Notes: generated by a model not told the origin, from the sequence alone. 64,000 bases of DNA from an uncultured Emergencia sp. (GCA_937997955.1 CALLDR010000202.1:12911-76910), one strand, 5' to 3'. Shown: positions 45,613 through 53,228, counted from the first letter of the stretch. Made by a program: numbers and translations.

Positions 45613-45724
45613 AAGGATTTAAGTAGTATATATAAATTTGGTAACTGCACATAAAATTTCCCGCAGCCTGTTCCGCAGACAGACCAACCAGCCTGGCCCC
45701 ACGTCCCGGGCAATCTGCCAGCGC

Positions 45725-46639
45725 CTAAAAGATGCTCAGCTTCTGGCTTTTGCTCAAAGCCTCCAGCATACGGATGCCCGCTACGCTGTTTCCTTTTTTG
45801 TCCAGGGCCGGTGAATAGATGCCGATGCCCATGCGGCCCGGGCAGTCTGCCATGATGCCGCCGCCGACGCCGCTCTTTGCCGGAATACCTACCGTAGTAG
45901 CAAATTCGCCGCTGCCGTCGTACATGCCGCTGGTGGTCAGCACCGCGTTCATGAACACAGCGTCCTCTTCCGGAATCACCTGCTCGCCGGTGTGGATATT
46001 CTTTCCATGGTAGGCCAGAATCAAGGCCATTCTCGCCAGATCCTGACAGTTCACTTTGACAGAGCACATGGCGAAGTACACGTCCAGCAGTTCTTCCACG
46101 CTCCCGTAGATCATGCCGGAATTTTTCAGCAGATAAGCCAGCGCCCTGTTTTTGTTGCCGGTCTTCTTCTCGGAGGCATAGACCTCCTCGTCGATCTGCA
46201 GGCTGTCGTTTTCCGTGATCCTGCGGGTAAAATCCATCAGCCGCCGAAATCGTTCCTCGTTGTTCACGGCCTTGACCATGCCGCAGACAGCGATGGCTCC
46301 GATGTTGACCATGGGATTGATATGTTCTTTCAGAAGCAGCGGCTCCGCGTAGTCGATGGCGTTGAACGGTTTTCCCGTCGCCTCCACGCCCACGTGGGCT
46401 TTCACGAAATCGATGCCGTTGTCCTTGGCGGCCAGCATCAGAAAGATGGTCTTGACGATGCTTTGAATGGTAAAGGTCTTCTCCCAGTCTCCCGCAGAAA
46501 AGTCCCCGTCCTTCGTCGCGACATAGATGCCGATCTCTTCCCGATTGGCTTTCGACAGCTCAGGAATGTAGCTGGCAACCTCGCCGTCAAGGGTGTGTCT
46601 CCGACAGTTTTCCAGAATTTCTTCAATGCAAGCCTGCAT
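45725..46639 (-). CDS. glsA: Glutaminase A
   Basis: 304 aa serine-dependent glutaminase converting glutamine to glutamate and ammonia. The catalytic SxxK is in EKTFTIQSIVKTIFLML (about residues 63-79); other family motifs are EPLLLKEHINPMVNIGAIAV and VFMNAVLTTSGMYDGSGEFATTVGIPAKSGVGGGI. The length is typical. The ATG at 46639 lies 14 bases after AGAGGAG, a longer spacing than usual. It has its own promoter. It fits an organism that ferments amino acids, with glutamate feeding the transaminases. Confidence 0.93.
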   Translation of the reverse strand: MQACIEEILENCRRHTLDGEVASYIPELSKANREEIGIYVATKDGDFSAGDWEKTFTIQSIVKTIFLMLAAKDNGIDFVKAHVGVEATGKPFNAIDYAEPLLLKEHINPMVNIGAIAVCGMVKAVNNEERFRRLMDFTRRITENDSLQIDEEVYASEKKTGNKNRALAYLLKNSGMIYGSVEELLDVYFAMCSVKVNCQDLARMALILAYHGKNIHTGEQVIPEEDAVFMNAVLTTSGMYDGSGEFATTVGIPAKSGVGGGIMADCPGRMGIGIYSPALDKKGNSVAGIRMLEALSKSQKLSIF

Positions 46640-46680
46640 AAGTCCAAGTCCGCTCCTCTCAACAATATTTCACCTCATCT

Positions 46681-46708
46681 AGTATACCATTGATTTTGAG
46701 AATGTAAA
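46681..46708 (-). promoter_or_regulatory. Promoter of glsA
   Basis: TTTACA (46708-46703) and TATACT (46686-46681) on the minus strand are 16 bp apart, about 40 bp before the ATG. Confidence 0.55.
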
Positions 46709-46788
46709 CCCCCAGTTTTTCTCACAGCAGGGCATACGCATGAAAAACAAGATTCCCACTCACGTAATTTAAAAGGTAAAGATCCAAA

Positions 46789-46824
46789 CGCCACTTTTTG
46801 TTGGTTTTCAAAGTCGAAGTGGCG
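46789..46824. repeat. Hairpin in the glsA upstream gap
   Basis: CGCCACTT (46789-46796) and AAGTGGCG (46817-46824) form an 8-bp stem with a 20-nt loop. It lies between the terminator of the B3/4 gene and the glsA promoter; no T run of note. Confidence 0.4.
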
Positions 46825-46879
46825 CCCGCCATCAAAGGACAGCCGTCAAAACGCCACGGCCATCAAAAACACGCCAACA

Positions 46880-46912
46880 GAAAAACGGGGCATACCTCGC
46901 CGCACGCCCCGC
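46880..46912 (-). terminator. Terminator of the B3/4-domain gene
   Basis: CGGGGC and GCCCCG arms around an inner GC-rich loop, followed on the minus strand by TTTTTC, about 20 bp after the stop. Confidence 0.7.
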
Positions 46913-46931
46913 CTCGCATTTCGATCAAAGA

Positions 46932-47636
46932 TTATTCAGCGTCGAAGACCCGGTTGTCCTTATCGATAAATCCAACCTTCGCATCTACGCCAAAGTATTT
47001 CTTAGCCAGCTCCGCCAGCTCCGCGGCAGCTTCCTCTACCTGCTCTTTGTTCAGATCGGTAAAGCCGTCGATCGGGAACAGCACATCGCTGGTCTCCTCG
47101 GTGATCTTGCCGATCTCGCTCTGTCTCCAGGTCCAGCGGCGGGTTCTCACCTCGTGGCCGGAAACGTAGACAACTTCCTTGTCCTCAGGCTTTTCCATTT
47201 CGCCGTTGCCAAACGGAATGAAGGTATCATCGGCATCTGCGTAACGAACTTCCAAGGCTTCGTCGATGGTCGCCATGTCGTGGGCGCCGATCGGCAGATG
47301 ATATTTGATGGATACAGCATTTCCAAGGTCTACTACCGCGTTGATATGAGGAAAGCCTTTTCCCTTGGCGATACGGTCCAGCAGCGCTTCGATAGAGCAC
47401 ATGTAACGGTTCGGGTTGATGCCGATGGCACGGAACGCTTCTCTGTACGGTACGATATCGTCGGCGTTCTTCACTTTGATGCCGTCAAAGTCCTTCTCGC
47501 ACTGGGTAATGTTCGCCTGCAGCATTTCTTCCAGTTCCGGGATTTCCTTGGTGTTGTCCATGCCTCTGACAGCGACGACGCCAAAGTACGCGTTTGGAAG
47601 AAGATCAAATACTTCTTTTGCGATTTCAAATTTCAT
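46932..47636 (-). CDS. B3/B4 (tRNA-binding-like) domain protein
   Basis: 234 aa free-standing B3/4 domain, the fold used in the beta subunit of phenylalanyl-tRNA synthetase (COG3382). Diagnostic stretches are YREAFRAIGINPNRYMCSIEALLDRIAKGKGFPHINAVVDLGNAVSIKYHLPIGAHDM and DVLFPIDGFTDLNKEQ. Free-standing copies have been proposed to edit or bind aminoacyl-tRNAs, but the role is not settled. It is a single gene with its own terminator and an unusual GC-rich leader (47660-47760) containing two small hairpins. Confidence 0.82.
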   Translation of the reverse strand: MKFEIAKEVFDLLPNAYFGVVAVRGMDNTKEIPELEEMLQANITQCEKDFDGIKVKNADDIVPYREAFRAIGINPNRYMCSIEALLDRIAKGKGFPHINAVVDLGNAVSIKYHLPIGAHDMATIDEALEVRYADADDTFIPFGNGEMEKPEDKEVVYVSGHEVRTRRWTWRQSEIGKITEETSDVLFPIDGFTDLNKEQVEEAAAELAELAKKYFGVDAKVGFIDKDNRVFDAE

Positions 47637-47659
47637 AGGTTTGTCTCCTTTACATTTGT

Positions 47660-47760
47660 TTTCTGCTTTTGCCCTAATTACCTCCCGGCGAACCGTCCAG
47701 TCCCTCGCCGCAGGAGGCGGAAACCCTGTAAAGCATGTTTAGACGCCTCTTACTAACACA
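47660..47760 (-). other. GC-rich structured leader of the B3/4-domain gene
   Basis: Two hairpins are seen on the minus strand: CCGC-CTCCT-GCGG and CGG-TTCG-CCG (a UUCG-type tetraloop), with CCTCC and GGAGG able to pair across them. I could not match it to a riboswitch class I know. Confidence 0.35.
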
Positions 47761-47810
47761 TTATTTTACCACATAATCACACTGAAATGTAGCTTTTTTT
47801 TGCTTAGAAA

Positions 47811-47852
47811 AAGAAAAAACCCTGCAGTCCGTTCCTCGCGCTGACTGCAGAG
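47811..47852 (-). terminator. Terminator of the rubredoxin gene
   Basis: CTCTGCAGTC and GACTGCAGGG form a 10-bp stem (one G-U) with a 13-nt loop, followed on the minus strand by TTTTTTC. Confidence 0.82.
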
Positions 47853-47861
47853 TCCCATAGA

Positions 47862-48020
47862 TTAGTTTTCTTCGGAAAACATGTCTTTTCCAACGCCGCA
47901 AAGCGGGCATTCGAAATCATCTGGCAGGTCCTCAAACTTTGTGCCTGGCTTAATGCCTTTATCCGGGCAGCCTGCTGCTTCGTCATATTCCCAGCCGCAA
48001 GCGTCACATACGTATTTCAT
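47862..48020 (-). CDS. Rubredoxin
   Basis: A 52-residue electron carrier, too short for a usual length cut-off. It begins [20 protein letters not shown], continues with [19 protein letters not shown] and ends [10 protein letters not shown]. Both CxxCG knuckles that bind the single iron are intact (Cys5, Cys8, Cys38, Cys41), with the aromatic Tyr residues of the fold present. An extra Cys (residue 18) is unusual. AAGGAGG lies eight bases before the ATG, and it has its own promoter and terminator. In anaerobes rubredoxin donates electrons to oxygen- or peroxide-detoxifying enzymes and to some reductases. Confidence 0.95.
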   Translation of the reverse strand: MKYVCDACGWEYDEAAGCPDKGIKPGTKFEDLPDDFECPLCGVGKDMFSEEN

Positions 48021-48051
48021 TTCAGTTGCCTCCTTCCCTCATAATAACCCT

Positions 48052-48079
48052 ATTATATCAAACTGGTTTTTTTCGTCAA
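48052..48079 (-). promoter_or_regulatory. Promoter of the rubredoxin gene
   Basis: TTGACG (48079-48074) and TATAAT (48057-48052) on the minus strand are 16 bp apart, with a run of seven A residues in the spacer, 31 bp before the ATG. Confidence 0.65.
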
Positions 48080-48180
48080 TATGATTTGCAAAAAACTCTT
48101 ACTTGATTTTAACAGATATCGACGATGTTTTCACGATCGCGCAAATGCGGCTTCCATAGGAACGCCATAAATATAAACAG

Positions 48181-48262
48181 GACAAAAGCGGTTTCAGCTT
48201 TCCTGGAATTGCTTTTGTCATATTTCCTGCATCTTCCTGTCTTCTCTGAAACCGCTTCTGTC
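48181..48262. repeat. Long inverted repeat with two alternative pairings
   Basis: GACAAAAGCGGTTTCAG (48181-48197) pairs with CTGAAACCGCTTCTGTC (48246-48262), one mismatch in 17. Its first nine bases also pair perfectly with GCTTTTGTC (48211-48219). The two structures exclude each other. It lies behind the S66 peptidase gene and ahead of the rubredoxin promoter. Confidence 0.6.
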
Positions 48263-48295
48263 AAGGTATAAGCGTTTGTCTAAGTATGGGATTTT

Positions 48296-49213
48296 CTATC
48301 TTTCCACCTCAAATATGATTGATTTGGTTTCCGTATCCATCTTGCACACAGCGCCCATCGGCAGAGTGATCATCGGAAATCCATGACCGGACTGAACGTT
48401 GTACATGACCGGAATATCCATATCCCCGATGGCGTCCAGCACCACGCGGGTCATGTCAAATCCCTCTTCGTCCACGTTACAGCGGGTGAACTGTCCCAGG
48501 ATAATGCCCTTCACCTGATCCAGCAGTCCGGCGTTCTTCAGCTGATATACATGTCTGTCCAGATTGCCGATGTGTTCTCCGATCTCTTCGATAAAGAGGA
48601 TCTTCCCTTTGGTATCGATTTCATACGGCGTTCCCACCGACGCGCACAGCACCGTCAGATTGCCTCCGGTGATCTCACCTACAGCACAGCCCTCTCTGGC
48701 CACGCCGATCGGAAACCCTTCCGGCGCGCAGTAGGCATAAGTCTTGTCTGCCGTCAGGCTCTCAAAAAAGCCCTGCTTTGTCTCATCGTCGAACTGATCT
48801 ACCACATTGGAAGAGATCATCGGCCCGTGAAAGGTCACTAAACCGCACTTCTGATTGAACAGAAGATGCAGGCTGGTGATATCACTGTATCCCTGGAAGA
48901 TCTTCGGGTTATTTCTGACCACATCCAGGTCTATATATGGAATGATGCGATTGGCTCCATCGCCGCCTCTGATACAGAAGATGGCTTCGACCTCCGGATC
49001 CGCAAACATCCGGTTGATCCACTCGCCTCTTGCCTTCTCTTCGCCAGCCATGTAGCCGCCCTTGGATGCCGAAATATTATCCGCCTTCTTTATGCGAAAG
49101 CCCAGAGCCCTCATGGCCTTGCAGCATTGTTCCTGCCGTTCTTCCGATACGGGGGAGCTTGGGCTGACAAGGCCAATCACCGAGCCAGCCCTTAACTTTT
49201 CAGGATATTTCAT
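48296..49213 (-). CDS. LD-carboxypeptidase (S66 family)
   Basis: 305 aa serine peptidase of the LdcA/MccF family, which removes the terminal D-Ala from peptidoglycan tetrapeptides or cleaves related amide bonds. Family motifs: AGSVIGLVSPSSPV at the N-terminus, FCIRGGDGANRIIPYID with the active-site region, GYSDITSLHLLF, FHGPMISS and LFIEEIGEHIGNLDRHVYQLKNAG with the catalytic Glu. No signal peptide, so cytoplasmic, suggesting action on imported fragments. Start at the ATG at 49213 with GAGAGG upstream; a GTG at 49222 overlaps that site. Third gene after spmA-spmB, under a sigma-54 promoter. Confidence 0.88.
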   Translation of the reverse strand: MKYPEKLRAGSVIGLVSPSSPVSEERQEQCCKAMRALGFRIKKADNISASKGGYMAGEEKARGEWINRMFADPEVEAIFCIRGGDGANRIIPYIDLDVVRNNPKIFQGYSDITSLHLLFNQKCGLVTFHGPMISSNVVDQFDDETKQGFFESLTADKTYAYCAPEGFPIGVAREGCAVGEITGGNLTVLCASVGTPYEIDTKGKILFIEEIGEHIGNLDRHVYQLKNAGLLDQVKGIILGQFTRCNVDEEGFDMTRVVLDAIGDMDIPVMYNVQSGHGFPMITLPMGAVCKMDTETKSIIFEVER

Positions 49214-49254
49214 GATATTCACCTCTCAATTCTTTAGTTATTTTAACTATGTGT

Positions 49255-49794
49255 TTAATAACCCCACATAATATTGACAATTACCGCTGACATGATCAAA
49301 GAGAACAGGTCGCCAATGATGCCTGCAAACGGTGCCTGCCTTGCATTGGTGATGCCTACCGCTCCAAAGTATACAGCCAATACATAGAAAGTCGTTTCAG
49401 TGGAACCCATAGCTACAGATGCGATACGTCCGATCTGCGACTGTGTTCCATAGGTCTCCAGCAGTTCAGCCAGCATACCCTGCGCGCCGCCGCCAGACAG
49501 AGACCGCATGATACCCATCGGCAGAACTTCGCCAGGAAGACCTACAATATGAGTAATAGGATCCAAAATAGATACCAACCAGTCCATTCCGCCGGATGCT
49601 CGGAACATACCGATGGCGCATAGCATAGCTACCAGATAAGGGATAATCATAACACCTGTGGTGAAACCCTCCTTTGCTCCTTCAGTAAAGGAACTGTATA
49701 CTGGAACCTTTCTGACGAACAATGCATAAACAGCCACAACCATGACCAATACAGGAATGGCGTATAAGGAAATAAAATTTAATACCGCTGCCAA
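49255..49794 (-). CDS. spmB: SpmB-type nucleoside-recognition-domain membrane protein
   Basis: 179 aa, about five spans with a Gate domain: SLYAIPVLVMVVAVYALFVRKVPVYSSFTEGAKEGFTTGVMIIPYLVAMLCAIGMFRASGG, then MRSLSGGGAQGMLAELL and MGSTETTFYVLAVYFGAVG. SpmB with SpmA is required for spore-core dehydration in Bacillus and is thought to form a two-part transporter. It is directly adjacent to the SpmA gene and 41 bp from an S66 peptidase gene. Control by a sigma-54 promoter argues that this copy serves peptide metabolism rather than, or besides, sporulation. Confidence 0.88.
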   Translation of the reverse strand: MAAVLNFISLYAIPVLVMVVAVYALFVRKVPVYSSFTEGAKEGFTTGVMIIPYLVAMLCAIGMFRASGGMDWLVSILDPITHIVGLPGEVLPMGIMRSLSGGGAQGMLAELLETYGTQSQIGRIASVAMGSTETTFYVLAVYFGAVGITNARQAPFAGIIGDLFSLIMSAVIVNIMWGY

Positions 49795-50490
49795 TTAAAT
49801 CGCCTCCTTTACATCTGCTGTGCTTGGGATCAGTGGATCGTCGCCAATATATTCTTCGTTGATCTGCAAGCGGCCAGCCGCTCTGTCTTTTTCTACCAGA
49901 TAGTCATACCGGAAGATCTTGATCTTACCCAGCAGTTTTGTGGAGATAATGCAGACAAGGGCCGCAACTAAAGTTGTCAAAATTACAGGGCCGACAATCT
50001 CAGCCGCGCCAGCAGTTTCAACAGCGCTTCTCGTTGCGATGATGTTGGATGGGATTATGCAGATAGATCCAGTGGAAATTGCCATAACCATACACTGATC
50101 ATCTGTTGCGATGTTCTTGGTTTTGTTCAAAGTCTGCAGCTCCTGCATAGCTTTGATACCCAACGGTGTGCAAGCGTTGCCCAAACCCAAAATACTAGCA
50201 GCCATATACATGACAATAGCAGAGTTTGCTGGATGATCCTTTGGTACATTCGGGAACATGAATCTCAGCAAAGGCGCCAAAACCTTGCTCAGCTTCTCAC
50301 AGAGACCTGCGTCTTCCATAACTTTCATCAGACCACAGAAAAAAGCCATAGAGCCAATGAGCCCGATAGCCAGTTCAACGGCAGTATCTGCAAATGCGAA
50401 CAAATTGTCCTGCACGTCCTGGATAGTGCCGGTAAAGATTCCGGCAAGTACTGCGACAGCAACCAGTACTACCCAGATATAATTCATCAT
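49795..50490 (-). CDS. spmA: SpmA-type nucleoside-recognition-domain membrane protein
   Basis: 231 aa, partner of SpmB. Sequence begins MMNYIWVVLVAVAVLAGIFTG and has the Gate region DTAVELAIGLIGSMAFFCGLMKVMEDAGLCEKLSKVLAPLLRFMFPNVPKDHPANSAIVMYMAASILGLGNACTPLG. GGAGGTGG precedes the ATG pair. It is the first gene of a three-gene operon with spmB and an LD-carboxypeptidase, 60 bp downstream of a perfect sigma-54 promoter. Confidence 0.88.
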   Translation of the reverse strand: MMNYIWVVLVAVAVLAGIFTGTIQDVQDNLFAFADTAVELAIGLIGSMAFFCGLMKVMEDAGLCEKLSKVLAPLLRFMFPNVPKDHPANSAIVMYMAASILGLGNACTPLGIKAMQELQTLNKTKNIATDDQCMVMAISTGSICIIPSNIIATRSAVETAGAAEIVGPVILTTLVAALVCIISTKLLGKIKIFRYDYLVEKDRAAGRLQINEEYIGDDPLIPSTADVKEAI

Positions 50491-50550
50491 AAAAAACCAC
50501 CTCCATTTTAGTTATATTGATGAATTGGAATAGATTACGTCCATAAATAT

Positions 50551-50566
50551 TGCAATTTTTGTGCCA
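50551..50566 (-). promoter_or_regulatory. Sigma-54 promoter of the spmA-spmB-S66 operon
   Basis: On the minus strand TGGCAC-AAAAA-TTGCA, an exact match to the -24/-12 consensus TGGCAC-N5-TTGCA. Predicted start near 50540, leader about 50 nt. Immediately upstream on the same strand a small hairpin AAGCC-N7-GGCTT followed by T7 (50578-50600) would stop incoming transcription. Confidence 0.8.
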
Positions 50567-50651
50567 AAGAAAAAAAATAAAAAAAGCCGCATGTTGGCTT
50601 AGAATCTTCCTAAAAAAATCGTACCCCCCCCCAGTAAATTGGATTTAATAT

Positions 50652-50671
50652 TTTTCATCCGATTTCATCCT
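50652..50671. promoter_or_regulatory. Two 10-bp-phased TTTCATCC words upstream of the sigma-54 promoter
   Basis: TTTCATCC starts at 50653 and 50663, exactly 10 bp apart and about 95 bp upstream of the promoter. The CAT-every-10-bp pattern resembles the four-fold repeat at 8740-8780, so both may be sites of the same activator; the match is loose. Confidence 0.35.
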
Positions 50672-50745
50672 TTTATTTCGTGGCTTTTTTGATGCCGTTC
50701 TCGCTATTACAAAAGTTCTGCCGCATTCATGTCAAAATGTTTCGG

Positions 50746-50774
50746 TTGTGCCGCCGAAAAAATTGTGCTATACT
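50746..50774 (+). promoter_or_regulatory. Promoter of the small membrane protein gene at 50827
   Basis: TTGTGC (50746-50751) and TATACT (50769-50774) are 17 bp apart. The rest of the gap 50567-50745 contains a run of nine C (50624-50632) and the elements described above. Confidence 0.55.
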
Positions 50775-50826
50775 TACTTCTAAACTTATTTACCATATCC
50801 CACTATTGAGACAGGAGTATACAAAA

Positions 50827-51429
50827 ATGAAAAAAATCCCCTATACTTTCAGCACAAAGTCCAAGCAGATCTTCTATTTTACCATCATGGCCTACTTCCT
50901 GCTGAGACTGGTCGTTATCGTTGAAATAAAGCTGTTTCGTCTGGATGGCTACGAAGTTTATCTGGGGCCGAGCCTGCTGTACTATCTCCTGATCTTTGCC
51001 GCCGTGACGTTTCTCTTCTTTGGTTACAAGCTTTTCTTCACAATGTACGACGACAAGTCCGTCACATATTATAATCAGATTACAAGAAAGTCCTATTCCA
51101 TCCAGCTGTCAGACGTCCATTTCGCGCGTCTGGACACCCGCGGGATTCATCTGTATCGCGAAGCAGACCCACAGCCAGACGCTAAGGCAGATTTGTTCAT
51201 TCCTTTTTTCCGTATGGGCGTTATTCGCGCGATTCCCGTCGACGGCTTTTTCCAACAGTTGATTGCTGCGCCACAGATACGAATTCAGAAGACGTTCAAG
51301 GTTCTTCCAGGATATACGAAGAAGTGGCAGTTGGTATCCATCATCTATGCATTTCTTGCAATCTGTATGCTGTTAGTCTGTATGACTCCACTATACACCG
51401 TCATTGTCCTCTACCAAAGTCTCTCATAA
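50827..51429 (+). CDS. Membrane protein of unknown function
   Basis: 200 aa. Three hydrophobic segments: IFYFTIMAYFLLRLVVIVEI (about 16-35), LLYYLLIFAAVTFLFFGYKLFF (about 50-71) and LVSIIYAFLAICMLLVCMTPLYTVIVLY at the C-terminus. Between them is a soluble beta-rich part (SVTYYNQITRKSYSIQLSDVHFARLDTRGIHLY) resembling a PH-like fold, although I cannot name a family. Start at 50827, preceded by CAGGAG; the frame upstream to 50680 crosses the promoter. The next gene on the same strand has a similar layout (two spans plus a beta-rich tail), so they may be functionally linked. Confidence 0.7.
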   Translation: MKKIPYTFSTKSKQIFYFTIMAYFLLRLVVIVEIKLFRLDGYEVYLGPSLLYYLLIFAAVTFLFFGYKLFFTMYDDKSVTYYNQITRKSYSIQLSDVHFARLDTRGIHLYREADPQPDAKADLFIPFFRMGVIRAIPVDGFFQQLIAAPQIRIQKTFKVLPGYTKKWQLVSIIYAFLAICMLLVCMTPLYTVIVLYQSLS

Positions 51430-51487
51430 GATTTGCATGATTCTTGCATGTCTATATTCATATAGAGTATAAGGAGGGACACAATTT

Positions 51488-51952
51488 ATGAACAAGAAAT
51501 TTCCAATGACGAACTACAGAGGCATGGCCTATCTTTTGATTCTGACCTGCCTTTTGTTGGGGCTGACAAGCCTGTTTTCCGTTTTTCTATTTTCCGGGCA
51601 AGGCACGCTTTGGCTCATCCCCACTGCTATTTGCTTCTTCCTCTTCATCGTTGCAATTATGGGATTTTTGACCACTATCTCTATTGGCATTGATGTAAAG
51701 GACGGCGTAATTTGGCTTCCAGACCCGAATATGCCAAGGCGCAGTCTTCCTGTCTTTGAGCTGAATAAGCTGGCAGATGTCCACCTGGAAAATCAAGACG
51801 GGGAGATCGTTGCCACAGATGCTGAAGATTATACTGGCTGTCGTATCATTTTCACCTTAGATGACGGCGAAACCCACCAGTATTATCCAATGATTTTAAA
51901 CAAGCGGCAATACAAACGGCTTCACGACGCTCTCACCGAGAGCCTGGCCTGA
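51488..51952 (+). CDS. Small membrane protein of unknown function
   Basis: 154 aa. Two spans (YLLILTCLLLGLTSLFSVFLF and LWLIPTAICFFLFIVAIMGFLTTI) followed by a hydrophilic beta-rich domain (VKDGVIWLPDPNMPRRSLPVFELNKLADVHLENQDGEIVATDAED, GCRIIFTLDDGETHQYYPMI). AAGGAGG precedes the ATG. Family unknown. It follows the 50827-51429 gene by 58 bp, and a possible promoter (TTGCAT-N18-TATAAG) lies between them. Its stop codon is part of a 12-bp tandem duplication. Confidence 0.72.
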   Translation: MNKKFPMTNYRGMAYLLILTCLLLGLTSLFSVFLFSGQGTLWLIPTAICFFLFIVAIMGFLTTISIGIDVKDGVIWLPDPNMPRRSLPVFELNKLADVHLENQDGEIVATDAEDYTGCRIIFTLDDGETHQYYPMILNKRQYKRLHDALTESLA

Positions 51953-51973
51953 CAACTTTGATGACAACTTTGA
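51950..51973 (+). repeat. 12-bp tandem duplication spanning a stop codon
   Basis: TGACAACTTTGA occurs twice in a row; the first TGA is the stop codon of the preceding gene. Probably recent slippage. Confidence 0.8.
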
Positions 51974-52007
51974 AATTATATCAAGAACTGAATAAAAACA
52001 ACAGAAG

Positions 52008-52050
52008 AAGACCCGGCTTCATGCTGTTACGCATCCTGCCGGGTCTTTTC
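52008..52050. terminator. Bidirectional terminator between small membrane protein and dipeptidase genes
   Basis: AAGACCCGGC (52008-52017) and GCCGGGTCTT (52038-52047) form a perfect 10-bp stem with a 20-nt loop, followed by TTTTC on the plus strand; the genes converge here. Confidence 0.75.
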
Positions 52051-52072
52051 ACATGTTTAATATGCCTGTATC

Positions 52073-53023
52073 CTATTTCCCAAACACGTCTTTCATCACG
52101 CGAAGGGCGTTCTGGCTGCAGATCTTGTCGATCTCATCATCGGTGAAAACGCCTTCCATCTTCTCCAGAATTTTGATGTAGCCTTCGTAATTCTCGATCT
52201 CCCCTGCGTCGTCGATGCCGTCAAAATCAGAGCCCAGACCGACGCTCTCAATGCCTGCTTTGCTTACCATATACTGCATATGTTGGATCACCTGGTCGAT
52301 CTCCGCGTACTCCGAGTCCTCCTTCAGGAAAAACGGCGCAAAATTGACGCCGACCATACCGCCTTTGTTGCCCAAGGTCTGCAGCTGATGGTCCGTCAGG
52401 TTTCTGCGGTGATTGCACAGGGCTCTCGCGCAGGAATGGCTCGCCACAAAAGGCGTTTTGCTGTGCTGTGCCACGTCGTAAAAGCCTCCCTCGGACAGAT
52501 GGGAAACGTCGACGATCATGCCCAGCTGGTTCATCAGCTCTACAGCCTCGATGCCCATGGGCTTCAGTCCCCGGTTGTGTTCCTGGCGGATATCGCTGGA
52601 CGGATAACCCAGCGAATTCTCAAAATTCCAGAGCAGGGTGATCAGTCTGACCCCTTTGTCATAGACCTCCTGGATACGCTCGATGTGGTCCTCTACGAAC
52701 ACGCCGTCCTCGATGGTCAGGATAGAGGATATCCTGCCCTCCGCCTGATTCTTCATCACGTCCTCACAGCAATACGCCGGCCGGACGATATCAGAATTCT
52801 GCTCCATCTGCTTCAGATACAGCTGGTACATCTCCTCAAACAGGCTGTACGGCCCGTTTTCTTCGATTTCCGGACGCATCAGATAGATGGCGAAGAACTG
52901 GGCGAGAGCCCCGGCCTTCTGCATCATCTGCAGGTTCAGATGGCCTTTTCTGTCCAAAAGATTCTCTTCCCGGTTGTAATAATGACTCATGATCGTGTCA
53001 CAGTGCATATCGATAATTTTCAT
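52073..53023 (-). CDS. Membrane dipeptidase family (M19) zinc dipeptidase
   Basis: 316 aa TIM-barrel dipeptidase. Metal-binding HxD in IIDMHCDTIMSHYY at the N-terminus, then bridging Glu region ILTIEDGVFVE, VDVSHLSEGGFYDV, ASHSCARALCNHRRNLTD and GLGSDFDGIDD near the C-terminus, all hallmarks of M19/renal dipeptidase, an enzyme able to cleave dipeptides including those with a C-terminal D-residue. No signal peptide, so cytoplasmic. GAGAGGAG precedes the ATG. A perfect sigma-54 promoter lies 40 bp upstream, linking it to the peptide-uptake operon. Confidence 0.92.
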   Translation of the reverse strand: MKIIDMHCDTIMSHYYNREENLLDRKGHLNLQMMQKAGALAQFFAIYLMRPEIEENGPYSLFEEMYQLYLKQMEQNSDIVRPAYCCEDVMKNQAEGRISSILTIEDGVFVEDHIERIQEVYDKGVRLITLLWNFENSLGYPSSDIRQEHNRGLKPMGIEAVELMNQLGMIVDVSHLSEGGFYDVAQHSKTPFVASHSCARALCNHRRNLTDHQLQTLGNKGGMVGVNFAPFFLKEDSEYAEIDQVIQHMQYMVSKAGIESVGLGSDFDGIDDAGEIENYEGYIKILEKMEGVFTDDEIDKICSQNALRVMKDVFGK

Positions 53024-53063
53024 GGTTTTGCTCCTCTCGTCTGTCGTTTACAAAGAAAATATA

Positions 53064-53079
53064 TGCAAATCTCGTGCCA
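53064..53079 (-). promoter_or_regulatory. Sigma-54 promoter of the M19 dipeptidase gene
   Basis: On the minus strand TGGCAC-GAGAT-TTGCA, an exact consensus -24/-12 element. The predicted transcription start near 53053 leaves a leader of about 30 nt containing the ribosome binding site. The sequence upstream (53080-53190) is GC-rich and shows no repeat like that at 8740-8780. Confidence 0.8.
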
Positions 53080-53228
53080 TTTTGAACTCCCCTCTGCCCC
53101 CGCCCCTGCTCCCGCGCCGCGCCAGGATCGCGTCAGAGCCGCCCCAGGATCCCCCGCGCCCCAGGCTGCGGTTCCCCGGCATACCCTTTGTTTTCATGCG
53201 CAAGCTTTGTTCACTTATTTATACCCCC

